Source of the DNA: Streptomyces davaonensis JCM 4913 | GTDB taxonomy: Bacteria; Actinomycetota; Actinomycetes; Streptomycetales; Streptomycetaceae | Assembly: GCF_000349325.1 (NCBI RefSeq) | Contig: NC_020504.1 | Coordinates: forward strand, 1,708,053-1,772,052 | Length of the DNA stretch: 64,000 nucleotides | Direction of reading: 5' to 3' | Shown here: one piece after another, positions 27,768 to 35,460 of the stretch | Layout of the letters: the number at the start of each line of letters is the position of its first letter | How positions within the stretch are numbered: the stretch's first letter is position 1 | Notes under the pieces: generated by a model | Seen by the model: only the letters and a program-made list of their open reading frames with translations | Told to the model about the DNA's origin: nothing | Database searches by the model: none | Made by a program: the position numbers and the translations under genes

Positions 27768-27826
27768 GGACTGCCCGGGGCGGGGACGGCACGTGCTGCG
27801 TTGAGCTGGGGAGTTTCCGTAGCCAT
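27761..27826 (-). other. Short leader frame overlapping the hpnC start
   Basis: An ATG at 27826 opens 21 codons (MATETPQLNAARAVPAPGS...) that end in TGG TGA laid over the GTGGTG that starts hpnC. It may be a coupling leader, or the true start of HpnC separated by a one-base shift in the CCCGGGG run near 27774-27780. Either reading would explain why hpnC has no ribosome site. Confidence 0.45.
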
Positions 27827-27918
27827 TGCCGTCACATCTCCCGTTCTACACCGCCGACCCAATACACACTATTTCGGACACGCCGCCCGGCCGTCCGCGC
27901 GGGCTTCCCGCAGCGGGT

Positions 27919-27938
27919 GTGGGGCATTATCGCCCCAC
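27919..27938 (-). promoter_or_regulatory. Inverted repeat over a putative -10 box of the hopanoid operon
   Basis: Perfect 7-base arms GTGGGGC / GCCCCAC separated by ATTATC. The minus strand reads GATAAT between the arms. It lies 93 bases before the leader ATG and 152 before the hpnC GTG. It is a candidate repressor site; the protein is unknown. Confidence 0.45.
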
Positions 27939-28080
27939 TTGCCGCGATTGGGGACCGGTACAGCTTACGTTGTACAGCGCACTGTGGTTCGCCGGGGTGT
28001 CCTGCGCATCACAAGAACACACCGATTGGTCCCAAGATTCCTAAGGCCAGGCGAAGTTGACGTTTCCTTTGCAGACGCGG

Positions 28081-28109
28081 AGCCCCGCCGGAAGGGTTCC
28101 GGCGGGGCT
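28081..28109 (-). terminator. Terminator of the exporter operon
   Basis: Thirteen-base perfect arms (AGCCCCGCCGGAA at 28081-28093 and its complement at 28097-28109) around GGG, 42 bases beyond the TagH-like stop. This is the end of the seven-gene minus-strand operon that begins at 35184. Confidence 0.88.
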
Positions 28110-28150
28110 GCGGGAAGCGGGCTGGGCCGGGTGCGCCGGTCCGGGGTGGA

Positions 28151-28930
28151 CTACTTGCCCGTGAACTTCTCGTACTCCTTGAGGACCTCGTCCGTCGGAC
28201 CGTCCATGCGCAGCTCGCCCCGCTCCAGCCACAGGACGCGGTCGCACGTGTCGCGGATCGACTTGTTGTTGTGGCTGACCAGGAACACCGTGCCGGCCTC
28301 CTTGCGCAGTTCCCGGATGCGGGCCTCGGAGCGCTTCTGGAACTTGCGGTCACCGGTGGCCAGGGCCTCGTCGATCATGAGGACGTCATGGTCCTTGGCG
28401 GCGGCGATGGAGAAGCGCAGCCGGGCCGCCATGCCGGAGGAGTACGTGCGCATCGGCAGGGTGATGAAGTCGCCCTTCTCGTTGATGCCGGAGAAGTCGA
28501 CGATCTCCTGGTACCGCTCCTTGATCTGCTCGCGGGACATGCCCATGGCGAGCCCGCCCAGGATGACGTTCCGCTCGCCGGTCAGGTCGTTCATCAGGGC
28601 CGCGTTGACGCCGAGCAGGGAGGGCTGGCCGTCGGTGTAGACCTTGCCGCTCTCGGCGGGCAGCAGGCCCGCGATGGCGCGCAGCAGGGTCGACTTGCCG
28701 GAGCCGTTGGAGCCGATCAGGCCGATGGCCTCACCGCGATAGGCGGTGAAGGAGACACCGCGCACGGCGTGCACCTTGCGCACCCCGCGCTCCTCGCCGC
28801 GCTTGAGGATGCGGCTGAGCGCGGCGGTGGCGCTGCCCTTGCCGCTCTTGGCGCCGTTGACGCGGTAGACGATGTGCAGCTCGTCCGCGATGACGGTGGG
28901 ACGGGGGTCCGTCCGCTGCTGATCAGCCAC
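28151..28930 (-). CDS. ABC exporter ATPase, TagH-like
   Basis: A 259-residue ATPase of the teichoic-acid / O-antigen exporter class. It has Walker A GSNGSGKST (73-81), the Q-loop region with PSLLGVNAALMNDLTGERNV typical of TagH/Wzt, signature YSSGMAARLRFS, Walker B DVLMIDEALATGD and the H-loop VSHNN. There is no C-terminal carbohydrate-binding extension such as Wzt has. The GTG at 28930 overlaps the permease stop by eight bases and has AGAGG ahead. With the permease it should move a lipid-linked glycan or phosphopolymer across the membrane. It is last gene of the operon. Confidence 0.92.
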   Translation of the reverse strand: MADQQRTDPRPTVIADELHIVYRVNGAKSGKGSATAALSRILKRGEERGVRKVHAVRGVSFTAYRGEAIGLIGSNGSGKSTLLRAIAGLLPAESGKVYTDGQPSLLGVNAALMNDLTGERNVILGGLAMGMSREQIKERYQEIVDFSGINEKGDFITLPMRTYSSGMAARLRFSIAAAKDHDVLMIDEALATGDRKFQKRSEARIRELRKEAGTVFLVSHNNKSIRDTCDRVLWLERGELRMDGPTDEVLKEYEKFTGK

Positions 28931-29858
28931 GGCCGTACCTCTCTTCCGCCTTCCAGAAGTAGACGAAGCCGAACGCACCGGCGAGCACGGCCCAGCCGAG
29001 GGCGAAGAGCCAGACGTGCGGGGGCAGGTACTCGGAGCCGTATCCGTCGATCATCGCGAAGCGGATCAGGTCCATGTAGATCGCCGCGGGGTTCCACTGG
29101 AGGACCTCGGTGACCCAGCCGGGCAGGTCCTTGTCCTCCAGCATCGCCGGGATGCTGAACATGACGCCCGAGGCGTACATCCAGGTCCGCAGGACGAACG
29201 GCATCAGCTGGGCCAGGTCGGGCGTCTTGCTGCCCATGCGGGCGAAGATCAGCGCGAGGCCGGTGTTGAACACGAACTGGAGGACCAGCGCGGGTACCAC
29301 CAGCAGCCAGGAGAGACCGGGGTAGCTGCCGAACGCGATCATGATCGCAACCAGCACGATCATCGAGTACAGCAGCTGCTGGAGCTGCTGTAGCGAGAAC
29401 GAGATCGGCAGCGAGGCGCGCGGGAAGTGCAGGGCACGCACCAGGCCGAGGTTGCCGGAGATGGCGCGCACCCCGGCGAGCACGGAGCTCTGCGTGAAGG
29501 TGAACACGAAGACACCCGTGACCAGGAACGGCACATAGATGTCGTGCGGGATGCCCTCCCGGGCTCCGAGCAGCAGGCCGAAGATGAAGAAGTAGACGAC
29601 GGCGTTGAGCAGCGGCGTGGCCACCTGCCACAGCTGGCCGAGCTTGGCCTGGCTGTACTGGGCGGTCAGCTTCGCCCGCGAGAAGGCGAGAATGAAGTGA
29701 CGCCGGTCCCAGAGCTGGCGGACGTACTCGACGAGCGAGGGGCGGGCGCCGCTCACGCTCAGCCCGTACTTGGCGGCGAGTGCGGCCGCCGTGAGTCCCT
29801 CGTCGGGCGACGGAGGCGCGGTCACCGCGACCTGGCCGTCGTGCGTTGTCTCACTCAC
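28923..29858 (-). CDS. ABC-2 exporter permease, TagG-like
   Basis: A 311-residue permease with six membrane segments and the amphipathic entry helix of the ABC-2 family (RQLWDRRHFILAFSRAKLTAQYSQAKLGQLWQVATPLLNAVVYFFIFG). It also has the family segment WMYASGVMFSIPAML and closes with LQWNPAAIYMDLIRFAMI. The 45-residue N-terminal extension is soluble. It pairs with the overlapping TagH-like ATPase. It follows the GT2 gene after a 96-base gap, one of the few breaks in the operon, so a weak internal promoter is possible. Confidence 0.92.
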   Translation of the reverse strand: MSETTHDGQVAVTAPPSPDEGLTAAALAAKYGLSVSGARPSLVEYVRQLWDRRHFILAFSRAKLTAQYSQAKLGQLWQVATPLLNAVVYFFIFGLLLGAREGIPHDIYVPFLVTGVFVFTFTQSSVLAGVRAISGNLGLVRALHFPRASLPISFSLQQLQQLLYSMIVLVAIMIAFGSYPGLSWLLVVPALVLQFVFNTGLALIFARMGSKTPDLAQLMPFVLRTWMYASGVMFSIPAMLEDKDLPGWVTEVLQWNPAAIYMDLIRFAMIDGYGSEYLPPHVWLFALGWAVLAGAFGFVYFWKAEERYGRG

Positions 29859-29954
29859 TGGTGGAAACTTTCGTCTTCGGGATGCGCAGCCTGTGCGGGC
29901 GTGCCGTGTTCCTGAGGTCTGGGTGTGGACCTCCTGTGCGTTCAGTGCAGCTTG

Positions 29955-30839
29955 TCAGATGACAGGAGGGCGGCCCAGCCGGGTCAGCCGCCACACCGTA
30001 CGCCACTTCATCGGCCTGCGGGGGCCGCACGGGCTGGTCCAGCCCTCCCGGAAACCGCCGAACCAGGCCCTCAGCGCGGGCCGCGAGGGGCGGCGCACCA
30101 GGGTGAGCAGCAGCCAGACGCCCAGGTACACCGGGACCAGCGGCGCGGGGAGGTTGCGGCGGGCGAGCCAGACCCGGTTGCGGGCGACCATGCGGTGGTA
30201 GACCGCGTGCCGGGAAGGGGCGGTCGTGGGGTGGTACAGCACCATGTCGGACCGGTAGTCGATCATCCAGCCCGCGTCGAGGGCCCGCCATGCCAGGTCG
30301 GTTTCCTCGTGTGCGTAGAAGAATTCGTCCGGCAGCCCGCCGACTTCGGCGAAGACCCGGGTGCGGACGGCGTTGGCGCCGCCGAGGAAGGTGGTGACCC
30401 GGGAGGAGCGCATCGGGTCCTTGGCGCGCAGCCGGGGGACGTGGCGGCGCTGGGTCTCGCCGGTCTCGGGGTCGGCGATGCGGAAGCTGATGATGCCGAG
30501 TTCGGTGTCGGCGGCGAAGGCCTGGCGGCAGAGTTCGGCGGTGTCGTGCTGGGCGAGGAGTCCGTCGTCGTCGAGGAAGAGCAATATGTCGACGTCTCGG
30601 CCGCTGGGGCCGAAGGCCTCGATGCCGACGTTGCGTCCGCCGGGGATGCCGAGGTTCTCGGGCAGCTCGATCGTGCGCACGCCCTCGGGGACGTCCGGCA
30701 CGGGTGAGCCGTTGCCGACGACGACCGCCTCGACGCGGTCGCCGTCCTGCTTGGCGATCGAGTCGAGGAGGGCGCGGAGTTCGTCGGGACGGTTGCCCAT
30801 GGTGATGATCACCGCGCCGACCTTCATGGGCGCGCTCAC
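29955..30839 (-). CDS. GT2-family glycosyltransferase
   Basis: A 294-residue inverting glycosyltransferase of the rhamnosyl/galactosyl type. The GT-A start is VGAVIITMGNRPDELRALLDSI, the nucleotide-sugar region has LPENLGIPGGRNVGIEA, the metal motif is LLFLDDDGLL, and a conserved acceptor site lies near EETDLAWRALDAGW. The C-terminal 60 residues carry a hydrophobic stretch (LVPVYLGVWLLLTLV) that may hold it to the membrane. The GTG at 30839 overlaps the upstream stop as GTGA and is preferred; the ATG at 30827 lies four codons inside. The donor and acceptor are not known. The neighbours suggest a glycosylated phospholipid or polymer. Confidence 0.88.
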   Translation of the reverse strand: MSAPMKVGAVIITMGNRPDELRALLDSIAKQDGDRVEAVVVGNGSPVPDVPEGVRTIELPENLGIPGGRNVGIEAFGPSGRDVDILLFLDDDGLLAQHDTAELCRQAFAADTELGIISFRIADPETGETQRRHVPRLRAKDPMRSSRVTTFLGGANAVRTRVFAEVGGLPDEFFYAHEETDLAWRALDAGWMIDYRSDMVLYHPTTAPSRHAVYHRMVARNRVWLARRNLPAPLVPVYLGVWLLLTLVRRPSRPALRAWFGGFREGWTSPCGPRRPMKWRTVWRLTRLGRPPVI

Positions 30840-31615
30840 TTCAGCCTGCTCGACGCGAGGATGGAGACCAGGTGCAGCAGCGTCTGGAGCAGCGCGATGC
30901 CCGCGAGTACGGCGACGCCGAGCCGCGAGTAGAACAGGTCGCCGCGGGCCTGGTCGGCGACGGCCAGCACGAGGATCAGCAGGGACGCCTCGATGCCGAG
31001 GATGAGGCGGTGGAACTTGAGCATGGCGGCGGCCTTGCGGGCCAGGGCCATGCCGGAGGAGCGCATCTCGGCGGCGGCCTCCTGGACCGGCGGCTTGCCG
31101 GCCTGGTGCCGGGCGACACCGACCAGGTCGGTCTCGGCCTTGATCAGGATGGCGCCGAGCGCGGCCAGCGTGCCGAGGAAGGCCCACAGCCAGTCGATCC
31201 GGCCGCTGCCCCACACGTCGGCGGCGCGCAGCCCGAAGCCGACGAGGACGGCGGCGTCGGTGAGGTAGGCGCCGACCCGGTCGAGGTAGACACCGTTGAG
31301 CGAGTACTGCTTCTTCCAGCGGGCGATCTCGCCGTCGACGCAGTCCAGCAGCAGGTACATCTGCACGCAGACCACGCCGAGCACGGCGCCCGGGATCCCC
31401 GGCACGAGCAGTGCCGGGGCCGCGAGCACGCCGAAGACGGTCATCAGGTACGTGAGCTGGTTGGGCGTGACCCTGGTGTTCACCAGGTAGCGGTCGACCC
31501 GCAGGGACACCTCACGCATGTAGAGGCGTCCCATCCAGTGCTCACCGCTGCGCCGGTCCTTCACCCCCGCGGGGTGGACGACCGGACGGAGTTCAGCTAC
31601 CGATGGCCTTGACAT
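30836..31615 (-). CDS. CDP-alcohol phosphotransferase with altered last motif residue
   Basis: A 259-residue membrane enzyme of the CDP-alcohol phosphatidyltransferase family. It has the entry RVTPNQLTYLMTV and the signature D91-x2-D94-G95-x2-A98-R99 ... G108-x3-D112, but the fourth aspartate of the usual D-x3-D is alanine (A116, LDRVGAYLTD); the next aspartate is D120. The fourth aspartate acts as base in studied members, so activity may be changed or D120 may stand in. There are about six membrane helices. The ATG at 31615 overlaps the dehydrogenase stop by 23 bases. It would move a phospho-alcohol from a CDP donor onto an acceptor alcohol. Confidence 0.88.
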   Translation of the reverse strand: MSRPSVAELRPVVHPAGVKDRRSGEHWMGRLYMREVSLRVDRYLVNTRVTPNQLTYLMTVFGVLAAPALLVPGIPGAVLGVVCVQMYLLLDCVDGEIARWKKQYSLNGVYLDRVGAYLTDAAVLVGFGLRAADVWGSGRIDWLWAFLGTLAALGAILIKAETDLVGVARHQAGKPPVQEAAAEMRSSGMALARKAAAMLKFHRLILGIEASLLILVLAVADQARGDLFYSRLGVAVLAGIALLQTLLHLVSILASSRLK

Positions 31616-32654
31616 AGTCGGCGTAGATGTCCTTGATCTGGTCGGTTTTCAGGTCGAGGTGTTCGAGGATCGTGTAGCGGCCGGGCCGGGTCTGAGGGGC
31701 GAACTCCACGGCACGGACGAACTCCTCCGTGCTGAAGCCGATCTCCTCCGGCAGCACCGGCAACCCGTGCCGGCGCAGCACCTCGGCCATGTAGGCCGAC
31801 TCCTCGTGGGCTCCGCGCAGGTACATCGCGAAGGCCGCGCCCAGTCCGCACTGCTCGCCGTGGGCGGCGGCGCGCCTGGGGTAGAGCAGGTCGAACGCGT
31901 GGTTGATCTCGTGGCAGGCGCCGGAGGACGGGCGGGAGTCGCCCGACACCGACATGGCGATGCCGCTGAGGACCAGTGCCTCGGCGAGCACCTGGAGGAA
32001 GTCGGTGTCCCCGATGCCTCCCGGGTGCCTGAGCACCGCCTCGCCCGCCTGCCGGGCGATGGCGGCGGCCAGGCCGTCGATCTTCTCACCCTTGACGCGG
32101 TTGGCCAGCTCCCAGTCCGCGATGGCGGAGATGTTGGAGACGGCGTCCCCGATCCCGGCGCGCACGAAGCGGACCGGGGCCTCCCGGATGACATCGAGGT
32201 CGATGACGACCGCGATCGGGTTGGGCACGCCGTAGGAGCCGCGGCCCGCGTCGTTGTCGAGGGTGGCGACCGGCGAGCACAGTCCGTCGTGCGCGAGGTT
32301 CGTCGGTACGGCGACCAGCGGAAGGCCGACCCGTGCCGCGGCGAACTTGGCGCAGTCGATGATCTTGCCGCCGCCGAGTCCGACGACCGCGTCGTAGTGG
32401 CCGGCCTTTATGGCACCGGCCAGCCGGACCGCGTCGTCGAGGGTGCCGCCGCCGACCTCGTACCAGCTGGCGCCGGGCAGCGAGGGGGCGAGCCGCTCCC
32501 GCAGCCGGGCGCCGGAGCCGCCGCTGACGGCGACGGCGAGCTTGCCGGAGTGCGAGACGCGCTCGTCGGCGAGCACGCAGGCCAGATCGTCGAGGGCACC
32601 CGGGCGGATGTCCACGACGACCGGCGAGGGGATCAGCCGGGTCAGTACTGGCAT
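31593..32654 (-). CDS. Glycerol-1-phosphate dehydrogenase-like iron/zinc alcohol dehydrogenase
   Basis: A 353-residue protein of the glycerol-1-phosphate dehydrogenase / AraM group (dehydroquinate-synthase-like fold). It has the NAD-binding GLGGGKIIDCAKFAA (92-106), the VAVPTNLAHDGLCSPVA substrate loop, GIGDAVSNISAIADWELA and metal ligands in CHEINHAFD and HGEQCGLGAAF. The family makes sn-glycerol-1-phosphate from dihydroxyacetone phosphate; some relatives use other polyol phosphates. Its place beside a nucleotidyltransferase and CDP-alcohol transferases suggests it makes the alcohol phosphate that is activated. The ATG at 32654 overlaps the nucleotidyltransferase stop by 13 bases. Confidence 0.86.
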   Translation of the reverse strand: MPVLTRLIPSPVVVDIRPGALDDLACVLADERVSHSGKLAVAVSGGSGARLRERLAPSLPGASWYEVGGGTLDDAVRLAGAIKAGHYDAVVGLGGGKIIDCAKFAAARVGLPLVAVPTNLAHDGLCSPVATLDNDAGRGSYGVPNPIAVVIDLDVIREAPVRFVRAGIGDAVSNISAIADWELANRVKGEKIDGLAAAIARQAGEAVLRHPGGIGDTDFLQVLAEALVLSGIAMSVSGDSRPSSGACHEINHAFDLLYPRRAAAHGEQCGLGAAFAMYLRGAHEESAYMAEVLRRHGLPVLPEEIGFSTEEFVRAVEFAPQTRPGRYTILEHLDLKTDQIKDIYADYVKAIGS

Positions 32655-33394
32655 GCGATCTCCCGTCCGCGGGCGAGATCGTCGTGGTTGTCGATCTCCA
32701 CCCACTGGACGTCGCCGATCGGCGCCGTGTCGATCTTGAAGCCGCGGTTCACGAGCTCCTGGTAGCCGTGCTCGTAGAACTGCTGCGGGTCGGTCTCCCA
32801 GACCGTCTTCAGGGCGTCGGCCAGCTCGGGGGCGGCGTCTCCCTCAATCAGGGTGACGCCGATGTACTCGCCGGTGGCCTCGGAGGGGTCCATCAGCTTG
32901 GTGATCTTCGTGACGCCCTTGTCGGGGTCGACGACGACCTTCATCTCCTCGTCCGCGAGGGACTTCACGGTGTCGAGGGCGAGGATGATCCGCTTGCCGT
33001 CGCCGCGGGCGGCGAGCAGCGTCCGCTCGACGGAGACCGGGTGGACGGTGTCGCCGTTGGCGAGGATCACGCCGTCCTTGAGGGCGTCACGTCCGCACCA
33101 CAGGGAGTAGGCGTTGTTCCACTCCTCGGCCTTGTCGTTGTCGATGAGGGTGAGCTTGAGGCCGTACTTGGCCTCCAGCGCCTCCCTGCGCTCGTACACG
33201 GCTTCCTTGCGGTAGCCGACGATGATCCCGACCTCGGTCAGCCCGATCTCGGCGAAGTTGGCGAGGGTCAGGTCGAGAACCGTGGGTTCGCCCTCTATGC
33301 CCGCGGGGCCCACCGGCACCAGAGCCTTGGGAAGGCTGTCGGTGTAGGGGCGCAGACGCCGTCCGGCGCCGGCCGCCAGCACGAGGCCGATCAT
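32642..33394 (-). CDS. Sugar/polyol-phosphate nucleotidyltransferase
   Basis: A 250-residue GT-A-like nucleotidyltransferase. It has the signature LAAGAGRRLRPYTDSLPKALVPV with both the nucleotide-binding loop and the conserved lysine, then GIIVGYRKEAVYERR, the metal region LANGDTVHP and the late motif VQWVEIDNHDDLARG. It is closest in layout to CTP-using enzymes of the LicC/IPCT kind and to short NDP-sugar pyrophosphorylases. With CDP-alcohol transferases on both sides, CTP is the likelier nucleotide, giving a CDP-activated alcohol. ATG 33394 overlaps the stop of the gene ahead by four bases (ATGA). Confidence 0.88.
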   Translation of the reverse strand: MIGLVLAAGAGRRLRPYTDSLPKALVPVGPAGIEGEPTVLDLTLANFAEIGLTEVGIIVGYRKEAVYERREALEAKYGLKLTLIDNDKAEEWNNAYSLWCGRDALKDGVILANGDTVHPVSVERTLLAARGDGKRIILALDTVKSLADEEMKVVVDPDKGVTKITKLMDPSEATGEYIGVTLIEGDAAPELADALKTVWETDPQQFYEHGYQELVNRGFKIDTAPIGDVQWVEIDNHDDLARGREIACQY

Positions 33395-35184
33395 GCGGGT
33401 TCTCCTTCATCGTGTACGGCGGGCGCCCCTGCGGACACCCAGAAGCGGATGCTCTCGACGAGCACCACGAGGGCGACGGCCACGGCCAGGACCGTGAGCG
33501 CGACCGGGAACTGCGCAGCGGTGAGTACCGCGGCCAGGACGGTGACGAGCAGGGTCCGTCCTTCGTGCCCCCCGACGGCGCGCACCAGCCAGGCCGGCGG
33601 CGCTCCGGCGTTGCCGCGAATGCGGTACACCGTGTCGTAGTGATGGTAGGCGACGGCGGCCACCAGGCCGAAAGCCGCAGGAAGGGCTCCGTTCACCTCC
33701 GCGTTGGCAGCGAGCGCGAGCACGGCGCCGTACTCGGCCGCCCGGAAGAAGGGCGGCACCAGCCAGTCGAGGGCGCCCTTGAGCGGGCGGGCGACGGCGA
33801 GGGCCGAGGTGGCGACGTAGACCAGGGCGCCGAGCACGGGCCACGGTCCGCCGAAGTCGGTGAACACCGCGGTGGCTACCAGCACGAGGCCGCCGAGCAG
33901 GGCGACGGCGGGGGCGGCGAAGCCGGGCAGCTTGCGCGCGCGGTCCCCCAGCGCCTGCGCCAGGGCCTGGGCGAGCGGTCCGGAGTCGGCGAGGTCGGCC
34001 AGCGCCTGCGCCGCCCGGTCGGTGCGCCGTGCCTTGCGGGTCAGGGAGCGCAGGACACGGCCCGCGGTGGTGTACGTCGCGGCGAAGGCGCAGCCGATGA
34101 GCAGGGCGTAGAAGGTGATGCGCGGAGTCGTGACCGCCGTGAGCACCGCGATCATCGCCCAGCGCTCGCCGATCGGCAGCACGATCATCCGCCGCATCCA
34201 CACCGTCCAGCCGACGCTGTCGAGCTTGTCGGAGAGGGCGGCCGTGGGGCTGGTGTTGGCGGTGGCGTCGTGGTTGGCCTCGTTGAAGGAGAAGTCCACG
34301 ACATGGCGGCAGGTCTGGAGGACCATCGCGCCGAGGGCCAGGGCCCAGACGTCGTCGCCGCCCCGGGCCGCGCCGAGGGCGAGGCCCGCGTAGTAGGCGT
34401 ACTCCTTGGCCCGGTCGAAGGTGGCGTCGAGCCAGGCGCCGAGCGTGGAGTACTGAAGGGAGTAGCGGGCGAGCTGGCCGTCGGTGCAGTCCAGCACGAA
34501 GGAGAAGAGCAGCAGCAGACCGGCGGCGACGAAGCCGCCGCGGGTGCCGGTGGCCGCGCAGCCCGCCGCGATCAGCGCGGTGAGCAGGGACGCGGTGGTG
34601 ACCTGGTTCGGGGTCAGGCCCCGGCGGGCGCACCAGCGCGCGATGTAGCGGGAGTACGGGCTGATGCAGTACGTGGTGAAGAAGCCGTCGCGGGCCTTCA
34701 CCGCCGACTTCAGACGTATGGCCTCGTCGTCCACGGCGGCGACGGCCTGCCGGGCCTCGTTGCGGGCCTGAGGGTCGGCGGGGACCTCCGCGACCAGGCT
34801 GCCGAGCTCGGGGCGGTGCACCTCGGTGTCGAGGGTCTCGACGAGACGGTCGGCGAGGCTGTCCACGAGGGTGGTGCCGACGCCGGAGTTCTCGCGGGCC
34901 AACGCCCGGGTCAGGGCCTGCCGGGCGGCGGGCTGCGCGGTCACGGCGCCGGGGATCGCGGCGAGCGGGAAGCGCGGGTCGGTCAGGCCGAGGCGCAACG
35001 CGTGCACATGGCCCACGAAGCGGGCGTCGACCACGGCGACCCGCTCCTGGCCGGACACCTGGGCCAGCAGCGTCTCCGCCTCGGCGGCGTCGGCGGCGGC
35101 CCGGACCTCGAAACCGAGGGAGCGCAGCTCGCCCTCGATGGACGAGCCGGGGACCGGCTGACCGGTGAGGATGGCGGTCGACAA
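33391..35184 (-). CDS. Two-domain CDP-alcohol phosphotransferase (DUF5941-type)
   Basis: A 597-residue membrane protein, first of the operon. Residues 1-150 form a soluble domain (LTGQPVPGSSIEGELRSLGF, VAVVDARFVGHVHALRLGL) that looks like a reduced nucleotidyltransferase-type fold. Residues 165-400 are a complete CDP-alcohol transferase: DGFFTTYCISPYSRYIARW, RRGLTPNQVT and the full motif D232-x2-D235-G-x2-A239-R240 ... G249-x3-D253-x3-D257. About 200 further residues add membrane helices. The layout recalls archaeal IPCT/DIPPS fusions that make di-inositol phosphates. I believe databases call the C-terminal part DUF5941. The start is TTG at 35184 after AGGGAG. Confidence 0.87.
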   Translation of the reverse strand: MSTAILTGQPVPGSSIEGELRSLGFEVRAAADAAEAETLLAQVSGQERVAVVDARFVGHVHALRLGLTDPRFPLAAIPGAVTAQPAARQALTRALARENSGVGTTLVDSLADRLVETLDTEVHRPELGSLVAEVPADPQARNEARQAVAAVDDEAIRLKSAVKARDGFFTTYCISPYSRYIARWCARRGLTPNQVTTASLLTALIAAGCAATGTRGGFVAAGLLLLFSFVLDCTDGQLARYSLQYSTLGAWLDATFDRAKEYAYYAGLALGAARGGDDVWALALGAMVLQTCRHVVDFSFNEANHDATANTSPTAALSDKLDSVGWTVWMRRMIVLPIGERWAMIAVLTAVTTPRITFYALLIGCAFAATYTTAGRVLRSLTRKARRTDRAAQALADLADSGPLAQALAQALGDRARKLPGFAAPAVALLGGLVLVATAVFTDFGGPWPVLGALVYVATSALAVARPLKGALDWLVPPFFRAAEYGAVLALAANAEVNGALPAAFGLVAAVAYHHYDTVYRIRGNAGAPPAWLVRAVGGHEGRTLLVTVLAAVLTAAQFPVALTVLAVAVALVVLVESIRFWVSAGAPAVHDEGEPA

Positions 35185-35278
35185 CCGAACTCACTCCCTG
35201 GGTGCCGACGCGCTGGCGCCGGTCATTGACATGGTGGGGCGCCCCAGTCCGCGGCACCCGGGCGGCATGTCGGCAGAG

Positions 35279-35291
35279 GTTATCGGATAAC
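35279..35291 (-). promoter_or_regulatory. Palindrome upstream of the exporter operon
   Basis: GTTATCGGATAAC is a perfect palindrome with 6-base arms about a central G, 95 bases ahead of the TTG start of the minus-strand operon and 170 ahead of galE. It is an operator candidate for either; no cognate regulator lies in the window. Confidence 0.4.
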
Positions 35292-35446
35292 GGGAACGCG
35301 GCGTTCACCGCCCGTTTCACGGCCGGATCGACACGGTTCGCACTCACCACTGCCGCGATCATCATCGGGGAAACGGGGCCCGGCCCACAAACTGCGCCCC
35401 CAGAGCGGACATTCAGCGCATTTCTTTCGGCGGCGGGGCCGGAGCA

Positions 35447-35452
35447 TAGGGT
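35447..35452 (+). promoter_or_regulatory. Candidate -10 box for a leaderless galE transcript
   Basis: TAGGGT lies eight bases before the galE ATG, and the only Shine-Dalgarno-like sequence (GGTGAG) overlaps it. This is the same TAGGGTGAGC context as at tetR (10110). Confidence 0.45.
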
Positions 35453-35460
35453 GAGCCACC

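Larger units (their letters stand above)
27827..28150 (-). promoter_or_regulatory. Upstream region of the hopanoid operon
   Basis: About 320 bases, relatively AT-rich, without a credible gene. It holds the inverted repeat GTGGGGC-ATTATC-GCCCCAC (27919-27938); on the minus strand its centre reads GATAAT, a possible -10 element of the operon promoter, so the repeat could be an operator laid over the promoter. A repeated GTACAGC (near 27958 and 27972) lies 20 bases further up. The terminator of the TagH gene occupies 28081-28109. Confidence 0.5.
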
